This document shows positions 8,157 through 18,028 of a stretch of DNA of 64,000 nucleotides, one piece after another (the first letter of the stretch is position 1; every line of letters begins with the position of its first letter). The DNA comes from Planktothrix agardhii NIES-204 (GTDB lineage: Bacteria > Cyanobacteriota > Cyanobacteriia > Cyanobacteriales > Microcoleaceae). The stretch is from positions 2,001,501-2,065,500 of the forward strand of contig AP017991.1 in NCBI GenBank assembly GCA_003609755.1, written 5' to 3'. Made by a program: the position numbers and the translations under genes. Below the pieces are notes generated by a model that saw only the letters and a program-made list of their open reading frames with translations, had not been told where the DNA came from and searched no databases.

Positions 8157-9524
8157 ATGAATATAATTGATAAAATTCAAAATAGATTAGTTTTAAACAA
8201 TCAAGACTCTTTAATTGATCGTTATAAAACTCATTTACAAACTATCAATCAATGGATTAAACTTAATAAAAATTATCCTAAAATTCTAATATCAGAATCC
8301 GACCCTATTTTATTTTTATCGGCTTTTATGACTGCGATAACGGCAAAATGTCCGATTTTTTTATGTAACCCTCAATGGGGACAACAGGAATGGACACAGG
8401 TTTATCAAATAGTTAAACCCAATTTATTAATATCTCAAGGTCAGATCTTAGACTATCAAAACCCCTTAAATTCTAATCATGAAAACCTCAAAAGTTTGAC
8501 TATGATTCCCACGGGAGGAACATCGGGAAATATCAAGTTTACTGTTCATAATTGGGATAGTTTAATGGCTTCAGTTCAAGGATTCAAACAATATTTTAAT
8601 GTATCAGCTATTAATTCTTTTTGTACATTACCTCTTTATCATGTTAGTGGATTAATGCAGTGGATGCGATCGCTTTTAACCGATGGACAATTGATTCTCA
8701 CATCCTTTAAGACTGTAGAAGCAGAAGAATGGATTAATTTTAATCTCACTGACTATTTTATCTCCTTAGTTCCGACTCAATTACATCGTCTATTACAATC
8801 TCCATCCCTAACCCATTGGTTATCTCAATTTCAGATCGTATTATTGGGAGGAGCGCCACCTTGGTTAGAATTATTAGAACAGAGTCGTTTGCATCAAATT
8901 CCCCTAGCTTTAACCTACGGAATGACAGAAACCGCCTCCCAAATTGTGACTTTAAAACCCTCGGATTTCTTACGGGGTAATAATAGCTGTGGACAGGTTT
9001 TACCCCATGCTGAAATTAAAATATATGATAAAAATGGAAAGGAATTAAAAACTAATCAAACAGGAATAATTAAGATTAAAGCTGATTCTTTAATGTTAGG
9101 ATATTATCAAGATAATTTTAATCCAAACTTACGAATTAATACCTTTACACCCGATGATTTAGGCTATTGGGATGAACAGGGATATTTAACCTTGGTAGGG
9201 AGACAAACTAATAAAATTATTACCGGGGGAGAAAATGTATTTCCCACCGAAGTAGAAGCAGTAATTCGTGCTACGGGTTTGGTTAAAGATATTTGTGTGA
9301 TTGGAAAACCCGATCAATATTGGGGTGAAATTGTTGTTGCGGTGTATGTTCCTGATTCTAAAGAGGTTTCACAAGCTCAATTAGAACAAGCAATTTTAGG
9401 AAAATTATCTAAATTTAAACACCCAAAATTATGGATTTCTGTAGAACAATTACCTCGCAATTCTCAAGGAAAAATCAATCAACAACAGATTCAAAAATGG
9501 GTTATGGATTATCAGGATCAGTAA
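8157..9524 (+). CDS. menE: 2-succinylbenzoate-CoA ligase
   Basis: This ANL-family adenylating enzyme activates o-succinylbenzoate with CoA in phylloquinone (vitamin K1) synthesis, the photosystem I quinone pathway. Visible motifs are the phosphate-binding loop TMIPTGGTSGN, the A5 motif YGMTETASQ, a DDLGYWDEQGYL hinge region and the C-terminal KIITGGENVFPTEVE and LPRNSQGKIN with the late catalytic Lys. The length (455 residues) is normal for MenE. I chose the ATG of MNIIDKIQ, 4 bp after the preceding stop; a longer in-frame start would overlap that gene. menA and menF nearby support the pathway call. Confidence 0.9.
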   Translation: MNIIDKIQNRLVLNNQDSLIDRYKTHLQTINQWIKLNKNYPKILISESDPILFLSAFMTAITAKCPIFLCNPQWGQQEWTQVYQIVKPNLLISQGQILDYQNPLNSNHENLKSLTMIPTGGTSGNIKFTVHNWDSLMASVQGFKQYFNVSAINSFCTLPLYHVSGLMQWMRSLLTDGQLILTSFKTVEAEEWINFNLTDYFISLVPTQLHRLLQSPSLTHWLSQFQIVLLGGAPPWLELLEQSRLHQIPLALTYGMTETASQIVTLKPSDFLRGNNSCGQVLPHAEIKIYDKNGKELKTNQTGIIKIKADSLMLGYYQDNFNPNLRINTFTPDDLGYWDEQGYLTLVGRQTNKIITGGENVFPTEVEAVIRATGLVKDICVIGKPDQYWGEIVVAVYVPDSKEVSQAQLEQAILGKLSKFKHPKLWISVEQLPRNSQGKINQQQIQKWVMDYQDQ

Positions 9525-9918
9525 AATCAGTACTACTCATGGTAATATGTTCATCAACACTCACTGGCCCAGCCCCAAAATAGGTAATCATCAGTAACCC
9601 GCCCATGATAGATAAATTCTTGAGAAAATCAATTTTTTCTGAGGGAACTTCCCAAAAATTATGAAAAATCACCGTGGCGGGAATTAAAAATACAATCAGA
9701 AGCCAAGCCCCCCAACGAGTTTTATAACCTAATACTAAAGATAATCCACCTAAAATTTCAACAGCAATTGTTCCAACCAATAATACCCCAGCCAAAGGTA
9801 ATCCTCGTCCCGTCATCATAGTTTGAGTATCGGCAAAATTGAAGATTTTATTAATAGCTGCGTGTATAAAAATTGTTGCTAAAAATGTTCTACCGATTAA
9901 GGGAATAAACTGAATCAT
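9502..9918 (-). CDS. DoxX family membrane protein
   Basis: The product has 138 residues and four hydrophobic helices. It starts IPLIGRTFLATIFIHAAINKIFNF, and the segment GVLLVGTIAVEILGGLSLVLGY is typical of the DoxX/YphA family of inner-membrane proteins with an oxidoreductase-associated but poorly defined role. The 3' end overlaps menE by 23 bp tail to tail. It lies 65 bp downstream of menA on the same strand, so a two-gene transcript is plausible. The specific function is unknown. Confidence 0.85.
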   Translation of the reverse strand: MIQFIPLIGRTFLATIFIHAAINKIFNFADTQTMMTGRGLPLAGVLLVGTIAVEILGGLSLVLGYKTRWGAWLLIVFLIPATVIFHNFWEVPSEKIDFLKNLSIMGGLLMITYFGAGPVSVDEHITMSSTDFTDPDNP

Positions 9919-9983
9919 TATTTAACCTCTAGTTGCTTTGTTTTCTTCTGGGTGGAATTAACCCACCCTAATAATAGATTCAA

Positions 9984-10883
9984 TTAACCTAAAATCAAAC
10001 CAATTCCTAAGAATAAGCCACTCCAAAACTGTAGAGCAATAGCGATAAACTTGCAATTGCTGACTAAGTTAGGTTGATTATGGTATTGACTGACATGGCG
10101 ACAAAGTTTAATCCCAGAGGGAATTGCAACAAAACTAAGTAGAGTCCAAATCGGGAATATTCCCCATAGGACAAATCCACCCGTCAGAATAAAAATACTA
10201 CCACAAAACCAAGGTAAAAGTTTTGCTCCCCGTTCGGTTCCTAAACGAACAATCGGCGACTTTTTCCCCGCATTAATATCATCTTCAACTTGATGAAAAT
10301 GGGAACAAAAGAGAACTAAAGTAATCGGAATTGCCACAATAATTGAGGTGGCTAAACAGACCCAAGACCAGTTTTGAGTTTGGCTATAATAGGCGGCGGA
10401 AACTCCCAAGGGCCCAAAGGCAAAGAAACATAAAAATTCCCCTAAACCTTGATAACCCAAACGAAATGGCGGCCCCTGATATAAATAACCTAAGCCACAG
10501 CAAAGCAGAATTAAGCCTAGAACCGTTAAATCCTGTTGCCACCAACAAATCCCTAATAAACCTAAAATTGCTAAGGCTAAACAGCTATTTCCCATGGCTA
10601 TAACTAATGATTTATTTTCGGTCAAATTGACTAAAGAATGATGTTTATTTTTGTCAATTCCCGTTTCTGAGTCAAAGACATCATTGAGAATATTTTCCCA
10701 AGCTAAAATTAAAATAGCTGCCGTAATAAAAGTGGTAAAAATTTTCCAATTAATCGTAGAAGTTTCAAAAACAGCAACAGCAGTTCCCACCCAAATTGGC
10801 ATAATTGCCACACTATACATCGGGGGTTTAATCGCTGCTAACCATAATTTATTTTTTGAGGCTGCAATTAATTCTGTGGTCAT
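9984..10883 (-). CDS. menA: 1,4-dihydroxy-2-naphthoate phytyltransferase
   Basis: This UbiA-superfamily prenyltransferase attaches a phytyl chain to the naphthoate ring in the last membrane step of phylloquinone synthesis. The first Asp-rich motif, NDVFDSETGIDK (about residue 66), and the second, DDINAGKKSPIVRLG (about residue 200), are the polyprenyl-diphosphate/Mg sites. Eight or nine hydrophobic helices fit the family, and 299 residues is the normal length. It diverges from menF across a 345-bp gap and is convergent with menE, forming a compact phylloquinone locus. Confidence 0.92.
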   Translation of the reverse strand: MTTELIAASKNKLWLAAIKPPMYSVAIMPIWVGTAVAVFETSTINWKIFTTFITAAILILAWENILNDVFDSETGIDKNKHHSLVNLTENKSLVIAMGNSCLALAILGLLGICWWQQDLTVLGLILLCCGLGYLYQGPPFRLGYQGLGEFLCFFAFGPLGVSAAYYSQTQNWSWVCLATSIIVAIPITLVLFCSHFHQVEDDINAGKKSPIVRLGTERGAKLLPWFCGSIFILTGGFVLWGIFPIWTLLSFVAIPSGIKLCRHVSQYHNQPNLVSNCKFIAIALQFWSGLFLGIGLILG

Positions 10884-11228
10884 AGAAACAGGATTTTAAA
10901 CTTTGACTGGCTTATTGTCCCATAAGACTATCTGATCATGCTAGAGGACTTGAAAAAGGTTGAATCTGATACTGACAGGACTAATACCCGCAAGGAGGGT
11001 AGAGGAAAGGTGATGTGGGTGTCCGGTGTCTGTCACAGTTGGGAAGTAGGGGAAGGAGGGAAGAATTATGAACTTTTTTTACAGACTGAGGGCAATATTT
11101 TTACAGGGTAGATTATGAATAAGGGGTAAATGACTCTGAAAGTCGTTAACATAGATTAAAATAACATGAGTTAACGATTTTTCGGTGACAGTTTTCCCTG
11201 TTTTAACCTTTTTTTGTTCATTTTTTAT
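10884..11228. other. Divergent intergenic region between menA and menF
   Basis: This 345-bp non-coding stretch must hold the divergent promoters of menA and menF. It contains a purine-rich run near 11040-11065 (GGGAAGTAGGGGAAGGAGGG). I see no RNA gene, clear operator or mobile element in it. Confidence 0.4.
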
Positions 11229-12710
11229 ATGCCAGTTTTTCCTTCTGCAACCCCGTTATTGCAAGATCGCCAAGAACTGCATCGTTTTTTGTTAGAGTTT
11301 CAAAATTATGGATTACAGGACTATCAGACTAAAATTCTGAGTATTGCCCATGAAATTCAATGGATTGATCCTTTAGCAATTTTACAGCAATTTTATCATC
11401 CAAATTTAATTCATTTTTATTTTGAAAAACCTCAATTTGAGGAGTCCTTTGTGGCGGTTGATACGGCTATTAAATTCATAACGGCGGGAAAAAATAGGTT
11501 TATTGAAGCGCAAAAATTTATTCAATCTTGTTTAGATAAAACCGTTATTATTGGTTCTAAAAATAGCCATTTACCTAAGCCTTATTTTTGCTGTAGTTTT
11601 ACTTTTTTTGATCAATATTTTAATCCTAATTTATCCTTAAATTGCGGACAAAATCTTGCGGTTGAACCGGAAAATGTTTATTTCCCGCCCGCTACCATAT
11701 TTTTACCTAAATGGCAAGTGATTAGAAAAAAAAATCGCTGTATTTTGATTGTTAATATTGTTTTGAAGAAAAACTCTAAAATTGAAAATATTTTGAGTGA
11801 TGTCTGGTATAAAAGTCAACAAATTAATGGGTTAGAAACCACCTCAATTCCTTCTGTCACCAGTAAAACCCCTAGTTTATTATTAACCCAACAAGTCGAA
11901 ACTGACCCCAAACCCTATTTACAATTTAAACAGTCTGTCCATTCTGCTTTGGATTTAATTAACTCTAAATCCTTGAAAAAATTAGTTCTTTCTCAACCGA
12001 TTGATGTGGTGTCTAAAACCCCATTTAATTTAATTCATTCTTTAAATAATTTAAGACTTTTGTATCCTGATTGTTATATTTTTTCCACGGGTAATGGCAA
12101 GGGTCAACAGTTTATTGGGGCGAGTCCAGAAAGATTAATTAGTCTGAAAAATAATCAATTAATTACTGATGCCTTGGCGGGTTCAGCCCCTCGCGGAAAA
12201 ACACCGATAGAAGATATTAATTTAGGTCAAGAATTACTCAATAGTGAAAAAAATCTGCGGGAACATCAAGTGGTAATAGATTTTATTATCGAACGTTTAT
12301 TAAGTTTGGGTTTAACCCCAGATTTAACGGATTTACCTTGTTTAAGACAACTCACAAATATTCAACACCTTTGGACACCGATTAAATGTCAAGTTTCAAC
12401 CAATATTCATCTCTTGGAAATATTATCACAATTACATCCAACTCCCGCCGTTGCGGGAACTCCCAGAGATATTGCCCAACAATATATCCATAATTATGAA
12501 AGTTTTGATCGCTCTCTTTATGCAGCACCAATTGGTTGGATTGATCATCAAGGAAATGGAGAATTTGTGGTGGGGATTCGTTCGGCTTTATTAGACGGAA
12601 ATCGTGCTAGACTCTATGCAGGAGCCGGAATTGTTGCGGGTTCAGAACCGGAAAAAGAAGTAGCTGAAATTCAGTTAAAGTTACAGGCTTTATTAAGAGC
12701 ATTAGTGTAA
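11229..12710 (+). CDS. menF: Isochorismate synthase
   Basis: The enzyme converts chorismate to isochorismate, the first committed step of phylloquinone synthesis. The C-terminal two thirds is a chorismate-binding fold with the signatures FIGASPERLISL, AGSAPRGKTP, HPTPAVAGTPRD, GWIDHQGNGEFVVGIRSAL and AGAGIVAGSEPEKEVAE. The length of 493 residues from the chosen ATG (MPVFPSATPLLQD) is normal. An in-frame TTG five codons upstream is less likely. With menE and menA it supplies three phylloquinone steps from one locus. Confidence 0.9.
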   Translation: MPVFPSATPLLQDRQELHRFLLEFQNYGLQDYQTKILSIAHEIQWIDPLAILQQFYHPNLIHFYFEKPQFEESFVAVDTAIKFITAGKNRFIEAQKFIQSCLDKTVIIGSKNSHLPKPYFCCSFTFFDQYFNPNLSLNCGQNLAVEPENVYFPPATIFLPKWQVIRKKNRCILIVNIVLKKNSKIENILSDVWYKSQQINGLETTSIPSVTSKTPSLLLTQQVETDPKPYLQFKQSVHSALDLINSKSLKKLVLSQPIDVVSKTPFNLIHSLNNLRLLYPDCYIFSTGNGKGQQFIGASPERLISLKNNQLITDALAGSAPRGKTPIEDINLGQELLNSEKNLREHQVVIDFIIERLLSLGLTPDLTDLPCLRQLTNIQHLWTPIKCQVSTNIHLLEILSQLHPTPAVAGTPRDIAQQYIHNYESFDRSLYAAPIGWIDHQGNGEFVVGIRSALLDGNRARLYAGAGIVAGSEPEKEVAEIQLKLQALLRALV

Positions 12711-12812
12711 TTACGAATTACGAATTACGAATGGGTAATAAACTGGTAACTGATGACTAATAACTCATAACTGATAACTCATGACTGATGACTGATAACT
12801 GATGACTGATTT
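12711..12812 (+). repeat. Short tandem repeats (AATTACG and ACTGATR units)
   Basis: The spacer begins with AATTACG copies (AATTACGAATTACGAAT) and then runs through about ten degenerate heptamers of the form TAACTGA/TGACTGA up to just before thiL. Heptanucleotide arrays of this kind are a known cyanobacterial intergenic repeat type (STRR). Related arrays recur elsewhere in this window. Confidence 0.8.
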
Positions 12813-12815
12813 ACG

Positions 12816-13829
12816 ATGCTAATTAAAGATATTGGAGAACAGGGTTTACTGGAAATTGTTAAGGGTTTTTGTCCCTCGGAAATTGTGGGGGATGATGCGG
12901 CAATTTTGGCGGTTTCTGGGGATGAATCCTTAGTAATTACTACGGATATGTTAGTAGATGAAGTTCATTTTAGCGATCGCACTACATCACCTTTTGATGT
13001 GGGTTGGCGTGGCGCTGCGGTGAATTTATCCGACCTGGCGGCTATGGGTGCTTTTCCCATCGGAATTACCGTCGCATTAGGAATAACAGATAATAAAACC
13101 GTTAGCTGGGTAGAACAACTTTATCAAGGATTAACCACCTGTTTAAATCAGTATCAGACGCCGATTGTGGGTGGCGATATTTGTCGGTCGGCGGTAACTT
13201 GTATTTCTATTACTGCTTTTGGAAGGGTTAACCCAAAATTAGCAATTCGGCGTTCCGTTGCCCGTCCTGGCGATAAAATTATAGTTACTGGAGATCATGG
13301 GGACTCCAGGGCTGGATTAGAATTACTCCTACATCCCGAATTAGGAGCCGAATTAACAGCTAATCAACGTTTATCCCTAATTCAAGCCCATCAACGGCCC
13401 CAACCCCGCTTGGATATTGTCCCGAAATTGCAAAATTTTTTAGCCTCCCATCCCCAGACAACAATTGCGGGAATGGATAGTAGCGATGGACTGGCCGATG
13501 CGATTGTCCAAATCTGTCGAGGAAGTCAAGTTGGGGCTAAAATCCAACGTCCTCAAATTCCGATATCTCAAGCCTTAAAAACCTTTGTTTCCCCGCAACA
13601 GGCTGTTCATTGGGCCTTGTATGGGGGAGAAGACTTTCAACTGGTATTGTCTGCGGCTGCGGATATAGCTGAAATAGTTGTTGAATACCTAGGAAAAACC
13701 GCCACTATTATTGGTGAAATTACTGCTAATCCAGATATTTTATTAATAGATGATGCTGAACCCTCAACCATCGAAAAACTATCCTTGAGTCGAGGATTTC
13801 AGCACTTCGCACCGATAACAGGGAGTTAA
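12816..13829 (+). CDS. thiL: Thiamine-monophosphate kinase
   Basis: ThiL phosphorylates thiamine monophosphate with ATP to give the cofactor thiamine diphosphate. The PurM-like fold motifs are visible: EIVGDDAAIL near residue 25, DMLVDEVHF, AAVNLSDLAAMGAFP, VGGDICRS near residue 117, VTGDHGDSRAGLELL and MDSSDGLADAIVQIC near residue 220. The length of 337 residues is normal. The ATG immediately follows a repeat array, so its ribosome site is poorly defined. The downstream neighbour gap2 is convergent. Confidence 0.93.
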   Translation: MLIKDIGEQGLLEIVKGFCPSEIVGDDAAILAVSGDESLVITTDMLVDEVHFSDRTTSPFDVGWRGAAVNLSDLAAMGAFPIGITVALGITDNKTVSWVEQLYQGLTTCLNQYQTPIVGGDICRSAVTCISITAFGRVNPKLAIRRSVARPGDKIIVTGDHGDSRAGLELLLHPELGAELTANQRLSLIQAHQRPQPRLDIVPKLQNFLASHPQTTIAGMDSSDGLADAIVQICRGSQVGAKIQRPQIPISQALKTFVSPQQAVHWALYGGEDFQLVLSAAADIAEIVVEYLGKTATIIGEITANPDILLIDDAEPSTIEKLSLSRGFQHFAPITGS

Positions 13830-13855
13830 AACCCTGCCTGGTGTCCCAATTAAAT

Positions 13856-14875
13856 CTAGGCTTTCCAGTTGGAAGCTACCAATTCGGCTAAATCAACCAC
13901 CCGTTGACTATAACCCCATTCGTTATCATACCAGGCGACTACTTTCACCATGTCGCCACCCATCACCATTGTTAAGCTGGCATCCACAATTGAAGAAGCA
14001 TCATGTCCTTTATAGTCAGAAGACACCAAAGGCAGATCGCTGTATTCCAGAATCCCTTTCATTGCGCCGTCAGCAGCTTCTTTCAGAGCTAAATTGACTT
14101 CTTCAACAAAGGTTGCCTTCTCCACCTGTACCACTAAATCCACAATCGAGACATTAGGGGTAGGAACTCGAAAAGCAATCCCGTTGAGTTTTCCTTTCAG
14201 TTCAGGAATCACTAAAGAAACGGCCTTTGCAGCACCCGTAGAAGTAGGAACAATATTCACCGCCGCGGCTCTAGCCCGACGCACATCGCGGTGACTGGAA
14301 TCTAAAAGACGCTGATCTCCAGTATAGCTGTGGGTTGTGGTCATTGTGCCTTTAACAATGCCGAATTTCTCATGCAGGACTTTGGCAAAAGGAGCTAAAC
14401 AGTTGGTAGTACAACTGGCGTTACTCAGAATTCGGTGTTGATCATGATTGTAGTCATGGTGATTCACACCCACCACAAAAGTATCCACGCCTTCACCCTT
14501 TCCAGGAGCCGTAATCAGGACTTTTTGGGCTCCGGCGGTAATATGCCTAGAAGCACCTTCCTCGGTAATAAATACCCCGGTGGATTCAATAATTAAATCC
14601 ACACCCCATTCTTTCCAAGGCAAATTTAATGGGTTACGATCAGAAACACATTTAATGGTTTTGCCATTGACTGTAATGGAATTCTCATTGGCTTTGATAT
14701 CAACGCCTTTGAGTGTGCCGAGCATGGAATCGTATTTGAGCAAATGGGCATTGGTACTGGGATCGGAAGTATCATTGATGCCCACAAACTCTAAATTGCT
14801 ATTTTGCCGGGTTAACCAGCAGCGTAAAACGTTACGTCCAATCCGTCCAAAACCGTTGATTGCGACCTTAATCAC
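13856..14875 (-). CDS. gap2: Glyceraldehyde-3-phosphate dehydrogenase, Calvin-cycle type
   Basis: The Rossmann start [17 protein letters not shown], the catalytic Cys motif [15 protein letters not shown] and the His segment [14 protein letters not shown] are all present, as is the closing [15 protein letters not shown]. The 339-residue sequence resembles cyanobacterial Gap2, including [15 protein letters not shown] and [19 protein letters not shown], rather than glycolytic Gap1. Gap2 uses NADPH or NADH and works in photosynthetic carbon fixation and gluconeogenesis. It is a monocistronic unit, convergent with thiL. Confidence 0.93.
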   Translation of the reverse strand: MIKVAINGFGRIGRNVLRCWLTRQNSNLEFVGINDTSDPSTNAHLLKYDSMLGTLKGVDIKANENSITVNGKTIKCVSDRNPLNLPWKEWGVDLIIESTGVFITEEGASRHITAGAQKVLITAPGKGEGVDTFVVGVNHHDYNHDQHRILSNASCTTNCLAPFAKVLHEKFGIVKGTMTTTHSYTGDQRLLDSSHRDVRRARAAAVNIVPTSTGAAKAVSLVIPELKGKLNGIAFRVPTPNVSIVDLVVQVEKATFVEEVNLALKEAADGAMKGILEYSDLPLVSSDYKGHDASSIVDASLTMVMGGDMVKVVAWYDNEWGYSQRVVDLAELVASNWKA

Positions 14876-15059
14876 TTACTTTGTTCCTCCTAACAATGGC
14901 ATCGCCCAAACCAGGCTAAAGTTTGACTAGATAGATGTTTCTATTGACCCCAATCATACCGTAAAGGCTGTCGCAATTTTCCAGACTATTTTTTGGCTGG
15001 GGTCGATGATCACAGGCGCGAGACCGCTAGAATAAAATAAACGGAGTCAAAGACATCTC

Positions 15060-15385
15060 ATGCAAGCAGGTTGGCGGATTGGATCGTTATTTGGAATTCC
15101 CTTCTTTGTTGATTCTTCTTGGTTTGTGATTGTTTTGCTGTTCACAGTCGCCAATCGCCAGAGTTATGCGGAGTGGGGGCAAACTTTATCTTGGGTTACT
15201 GGGTTTGCTATTGCACTCTTATTGTTTGCTTCGGTATTATTACATGAACTGGGCCATAGTTTGGTGGCCCAATCCCAGGGAATTCGAGTCAACTCGATTA
15301 CTCTGTTTTTGTTTGGGGGAGTGGCTGCTAAGGAATTTATCCTCCGGGTTTACAGTTAGCAGCTTTAGCAAAAAGTATGGTTTAA
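15060..15385 (+). pseudogene. Site-2 protease (M50) gene remnant
   Basis: The N-terminus reads MQAGWRIGSLFGIPFFVDSS, continues through two helices to the metalloprotease motif HELGHSLVAQ (the HExxH zinc site) and NSITLFLFGGVA. It then loses similarity and stops after 99 residues. Intact cyanobacterial enzymes of this type are several times longer and add the NPDG-like third metal ligand and CBS domains. A second frame over the last 50 bp reads GIYPPGLQLAALAKSMV before a stop, which could be the tail of the same or another gene. I infer a large internal deletion. Confidence 0.65.
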
Positions 15386-15410
15386 CCACAAAGACACAAA
15401 GTTTAATAAT

Positions 15411-16433
15411 ATGATTCCTGCTATTGTGATCCAAAATCTGAAAAAATCCTATGGTGCTTGTCCCGCCATTAAAGATGTGTCTCTTGATGTCCAACCGGGG
15501 GAAATCTTTGGTTTACTAGGGCCCAATGGAGCCGGAAAAACCACAATTTTAAGGGCGTTGTGTACCTTAATTACTCCCGATGCTGGGCGTTTAGAGGTTT
15601 CTGGTATTTCTGTGGTTGATCAACCCAGACTTGTTCGTCAACGCCTCGGTTATGTAGCCCAGGAGGTCGCCTTAGATAAGGTCTTAACCGGGCGAGAGTT
15701 ATTGCAATTACAGGCTGCTCTCTATCATATTCCTCGGCCTAATATTGCCGAACGAATTAATCAAGTTACAAATTTATTAGGATTACAAGATTGGATTGAT
15801 CAAAAAACTGGAACCTATTCCGGGGGTATTCGCAAACGTTTAGATTTAGCTTTGGGTTTACTCCATCAACCGGATTTATTAGTATTAGATGAACCTACCG
15901 TGGGATTAGATATTGAAAGTCGGGTCGTGGTCTGGGATTTTCTGCGTCAATTAAGAGAAAATGGCACAACGGTTTTAATTACAAGCCACTATCTAGAGGA
16001 AGTGGATGCTTTAGCCGACCGGGTGGCAATTATTGACCAAGGATTAGTGATTGCTTTGGGTACACCTTCTGCTTTAAAAAATCAACTCGGAGGCGATCGC
16101 ATTACCCTCAGAATTAGAGAATTTTCCCCGGTTGAAGAAGCAGAAACAGCCAAGTTCCTATTACAATCTTTGCCTTTTGTACAGGAAATTATTATTAATT
16201 CGGCTCAAGGTAATTCTTTAAATTTAGTAGTTAAAACTCAAAGTGATGCCTTATTTACGATTCAACAGGCGTTAAAAGATGCGGGTTTACCCACCTTTGG
16301 GATTGCCCAATCTCGCCCAAGTTTAGATGATGTTTATTTAGCAGCCACGGGTCGAACCTTACTTGATGCTGAAATTGCGGCTTCTAGTAATCGAGATTTG
16401 AAAGCTGAGAAAAAGAAAAGTATGCGCTCTTAG
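15411..16433 (+). CDS. ABC exporter ATP-binding protein (DrrA type)
   Basis: Walker A (GLLGPNGAGKTT, about residue 36), the Q-loop, signature TYSGGIRKR, Walker B (LLVLDEPTVGLD) and the switch His (ITSHYLEEVDALADR) are all in order. The C-terminal extension of about 100 residues, including PSLDDVYLAATGR, is typical of the DrrA/CcmA exporter ATPase group. It energises the permease encoded 78 bp downstream. The substrate (drug, lipid or polysaccharide) cannot be told from sequence. It starts 25 bp after the M50 remnant. Confidence 0.9.
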   Translation: MIPAIVIQNLKKSYGACPAIKDVSLDVQPGEIFGLLGPNGAGKTTILRALCTLITPDAGRLEVSGISVVDQPRLVRQRLGYVAQEVALDKVLTGRELLQLQAALYHIPRPNIAERINQVTNLLGLQDWIDQKTGTYSGGIRKRLDLALGLLHQPDLLVLDEPTVGLDIESRVVVWDFLRQLRENGTTVLITSHYLEEVDALADRVAIIDQGLVIALGTPSALKNQLGGDRITLRIREFSPVEEAETAKFLLQSLPFVQEIIINSAQGNSLNLVVKTQSDALFTIQQALKDAGLPTFGIAQSRPSLDDVYLAATGRTLLDAEIAASSNRDLKAEKKKSMRS

Positions 16434-16511
16434 CCAGATTTCCTAATTTTTTGTACAATCTAATCAAACAAACTGTTACCGATATCGTTAATTGTCAAAA
16501 CCTTAATAATC

Positions 16512-17387
16512 ATGAGTAGTTCAACAACCTCTGTTAAAATTTTAACCCCTAATCAAACGGCTGATCAGCAACCAAATTTAGTCGGGGAATTTATCCAAGA
16601 AACAATGGCCTTAACCCGGAGATTGTTTATTCAATTAAAACGTCGTCCTTCCACCTTAATTGCTGGGATTATTCAACCCTTAATGTGGTTAATTTTATTT
16701 GGAGCATTATTTCAAAATGCCCCCAAAGGATTGTTTGGCGGAACTCTAAATTATGCTCAGTTTTTAGCTGCGGGAATTATTGTTTTCACAGCATTTGCCG
16801 GAGCCTTAAATGCCGGATTGCCAATCATGTTTGATCGAGAATTTGGCTTTCTAAATCGGTTATTAGTCGCTCCTTTAGTCTCTCGATTTTCGATTGTTTT
16901 AGCCTCGGCAATTTATATAGTTACTCTGAGTTTAATTCAAACCTCTGTTATTATTACCGCCGGAGCATTTTTAGGGGCAGGATTACCCGGAATTACCGGA
17001 TTAAGTATCATTACCCTGATTGTGTTTCTATTGGTTTTGGGAGTAACAGGTTTAAGTCTAGGATTAGCTTTTGCCTTACCCGGTCATATTGAATTAATTG
17101 CGGTAATTTTTGTCACCAATTTACCGCTTTTATTTGCCAGTACCGCCCTCGCTCCTTTATCTTTTATGCCAAATTGGTTACAGGTGGTGGTTTGTCTGAA
17201 TCCCCTAAGTTATGCGATTGAACCCATTCGTTATTTATACCTCAATCAAGATTGGGCATTCAATAGTGTGGTCATGGAAGCCCCCTTTGCTACGATTACT
17301 TTCGGCGGTGCGTTGTTAGTATTAATAGGGTTTGCAACCTTGGCTTTATTATCGATTCAGCCTTTATTAAAGCGTCGTTTTGCTTAA
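16512..17387 (+). CDS. ABC-2 type exporter permease
   Basis: The product has 291 residues with six hydrophobic helices, a cytoplasmic N-terminus (FIQETMALTRRLFIQLKRRP) and the ABC-2 signature region APLSFMPNWLQVVVCLNPLS followed by YAIEPIRY. This matches DrrB-type permeases that pair with the ATPase encoded just upstream. Together the two genes make a half-and-half exporter in the plasma membrane. A GC-rich hairpin follows the stop codon. Confidence 0.9.
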   Translation: MSSSTTSVKILTPNQTADQQPNLVGEFIQETMALTRRLFIQLKRRPSTLIAGIIQPLMWLILFGALFQNAPKGLFGGTLNYAQFLAAGIIVFTAFAGALNAGLPIMFDREFGFLNRLLVAPLVSRFSIVLASAIYIVTLSLIQTSVIITAGAFLGAGLPGITGLSIITLIVFLLVLGVTGLSLGLAFALPGHIELIAVIFVTNLPLLFASTALAPLSFMPNWLQVVVCLNPLSYAIEPIRYLYLNQDWAFNSVVMEAPFATITFGGALLVLIGFATLALLSIQPLLKRRFA

Positions 17388-17427
17388 ACAAACCCATCAA
17401 CTTTAGAAAAACTTTATGCCTATTAAT

Positions 17428-17457
17428 CCCCCCAACTGTTCACCAATGTTAGGGGGG
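17428..17457 (+). terminator. Intrinsic-terminator-like hairpin after the ABC genes
   Basis: CCCCCCAAC pairs with GTTAGGGGGG (one bulged A) around an 11-base loop, followed by AT-rich DNA (AATATTTATG). It lies 40 bp downstream of the permease stop and probably ends the two-gene transcript. Confidence 0.6.
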
Positions 17458-17545
17458 AATATTTATGTTGAATTTTCAGAAAATGTAGCTATAATATGGG
17501 AATCTAAGTTTTTATAGTTATTTTTGAAATCGTGAGGTTGTGATC

Positions 17546-17911
17546 ATGCAATTTAAGCAATTAAAATCGGCTCTGGGCATCTTCTCTTGTACTTTTTTAG
17601 CTGCTGGGATGGGAGTTTTTGGGTTCACTTCAGCCAGTCTAGCTCAATCCACTTCCGCTACCCCTTTACAACAATTTCAACGTTCTGATAACCCAGACCC
17701 CCTGAGTGGTGAAAATAGTGGGAGAACAATGTTAGATATTATTCATAATTCTCGGTTAGGGAGATTTAATGTTGATTATGAAGCGGTAGGAAATAAACAA
17801 CGTCAAAATATTCAAGATGCGGCGACTCAATTTCGGGAAAAACAACGCTTACTTCTCCAAGAACCTGAAGTTACTGAAACCTCAACTGACCCTGTAGAGG
17901 TTAAACCTTAA
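17546..17911 (+). CDS. Small secreted protein of unknown function
   Basis: The start is set by a GTGAGG ribosome-site-like sequence 8 bp before the ATG. The product of 121 residues begins with a signal peptide (LGIFSCTFLAAGMGVFGFTS, probable cleavage near SLAQS). The mature part is hydrophilic and contains LDIIHNSRLGRFNVDYEAVG and a Gln/Arg-rich helix (NKQRQNIQDAATQFREKQR). I do not recognise the family. It is probably exported to the periplasm or lumen. The next gene is convergent. Confidence 0.7.
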   Translation: MQFKQLKSALGIFSCTFLAAGMGVFGFTSASLAQSTSATPLQQFQRSDNPDPLSGENSGRTMLDIIHNSRLGRFNVDYEAVGNKQRQNIQDAATQFREKQRLLLQEPEVTETSTDPVEVKP

Positions 17912-18028
17912 GCTGTTAAGAATTTTCTGATAAAACAGGACTTAAGCAAGTACGATATACATAGGATGCTTGCTTAATTCCCATAAAGATTAGGTGAGTT
18001 AGGGATTTGTACCCACCCAACGTAGAAA

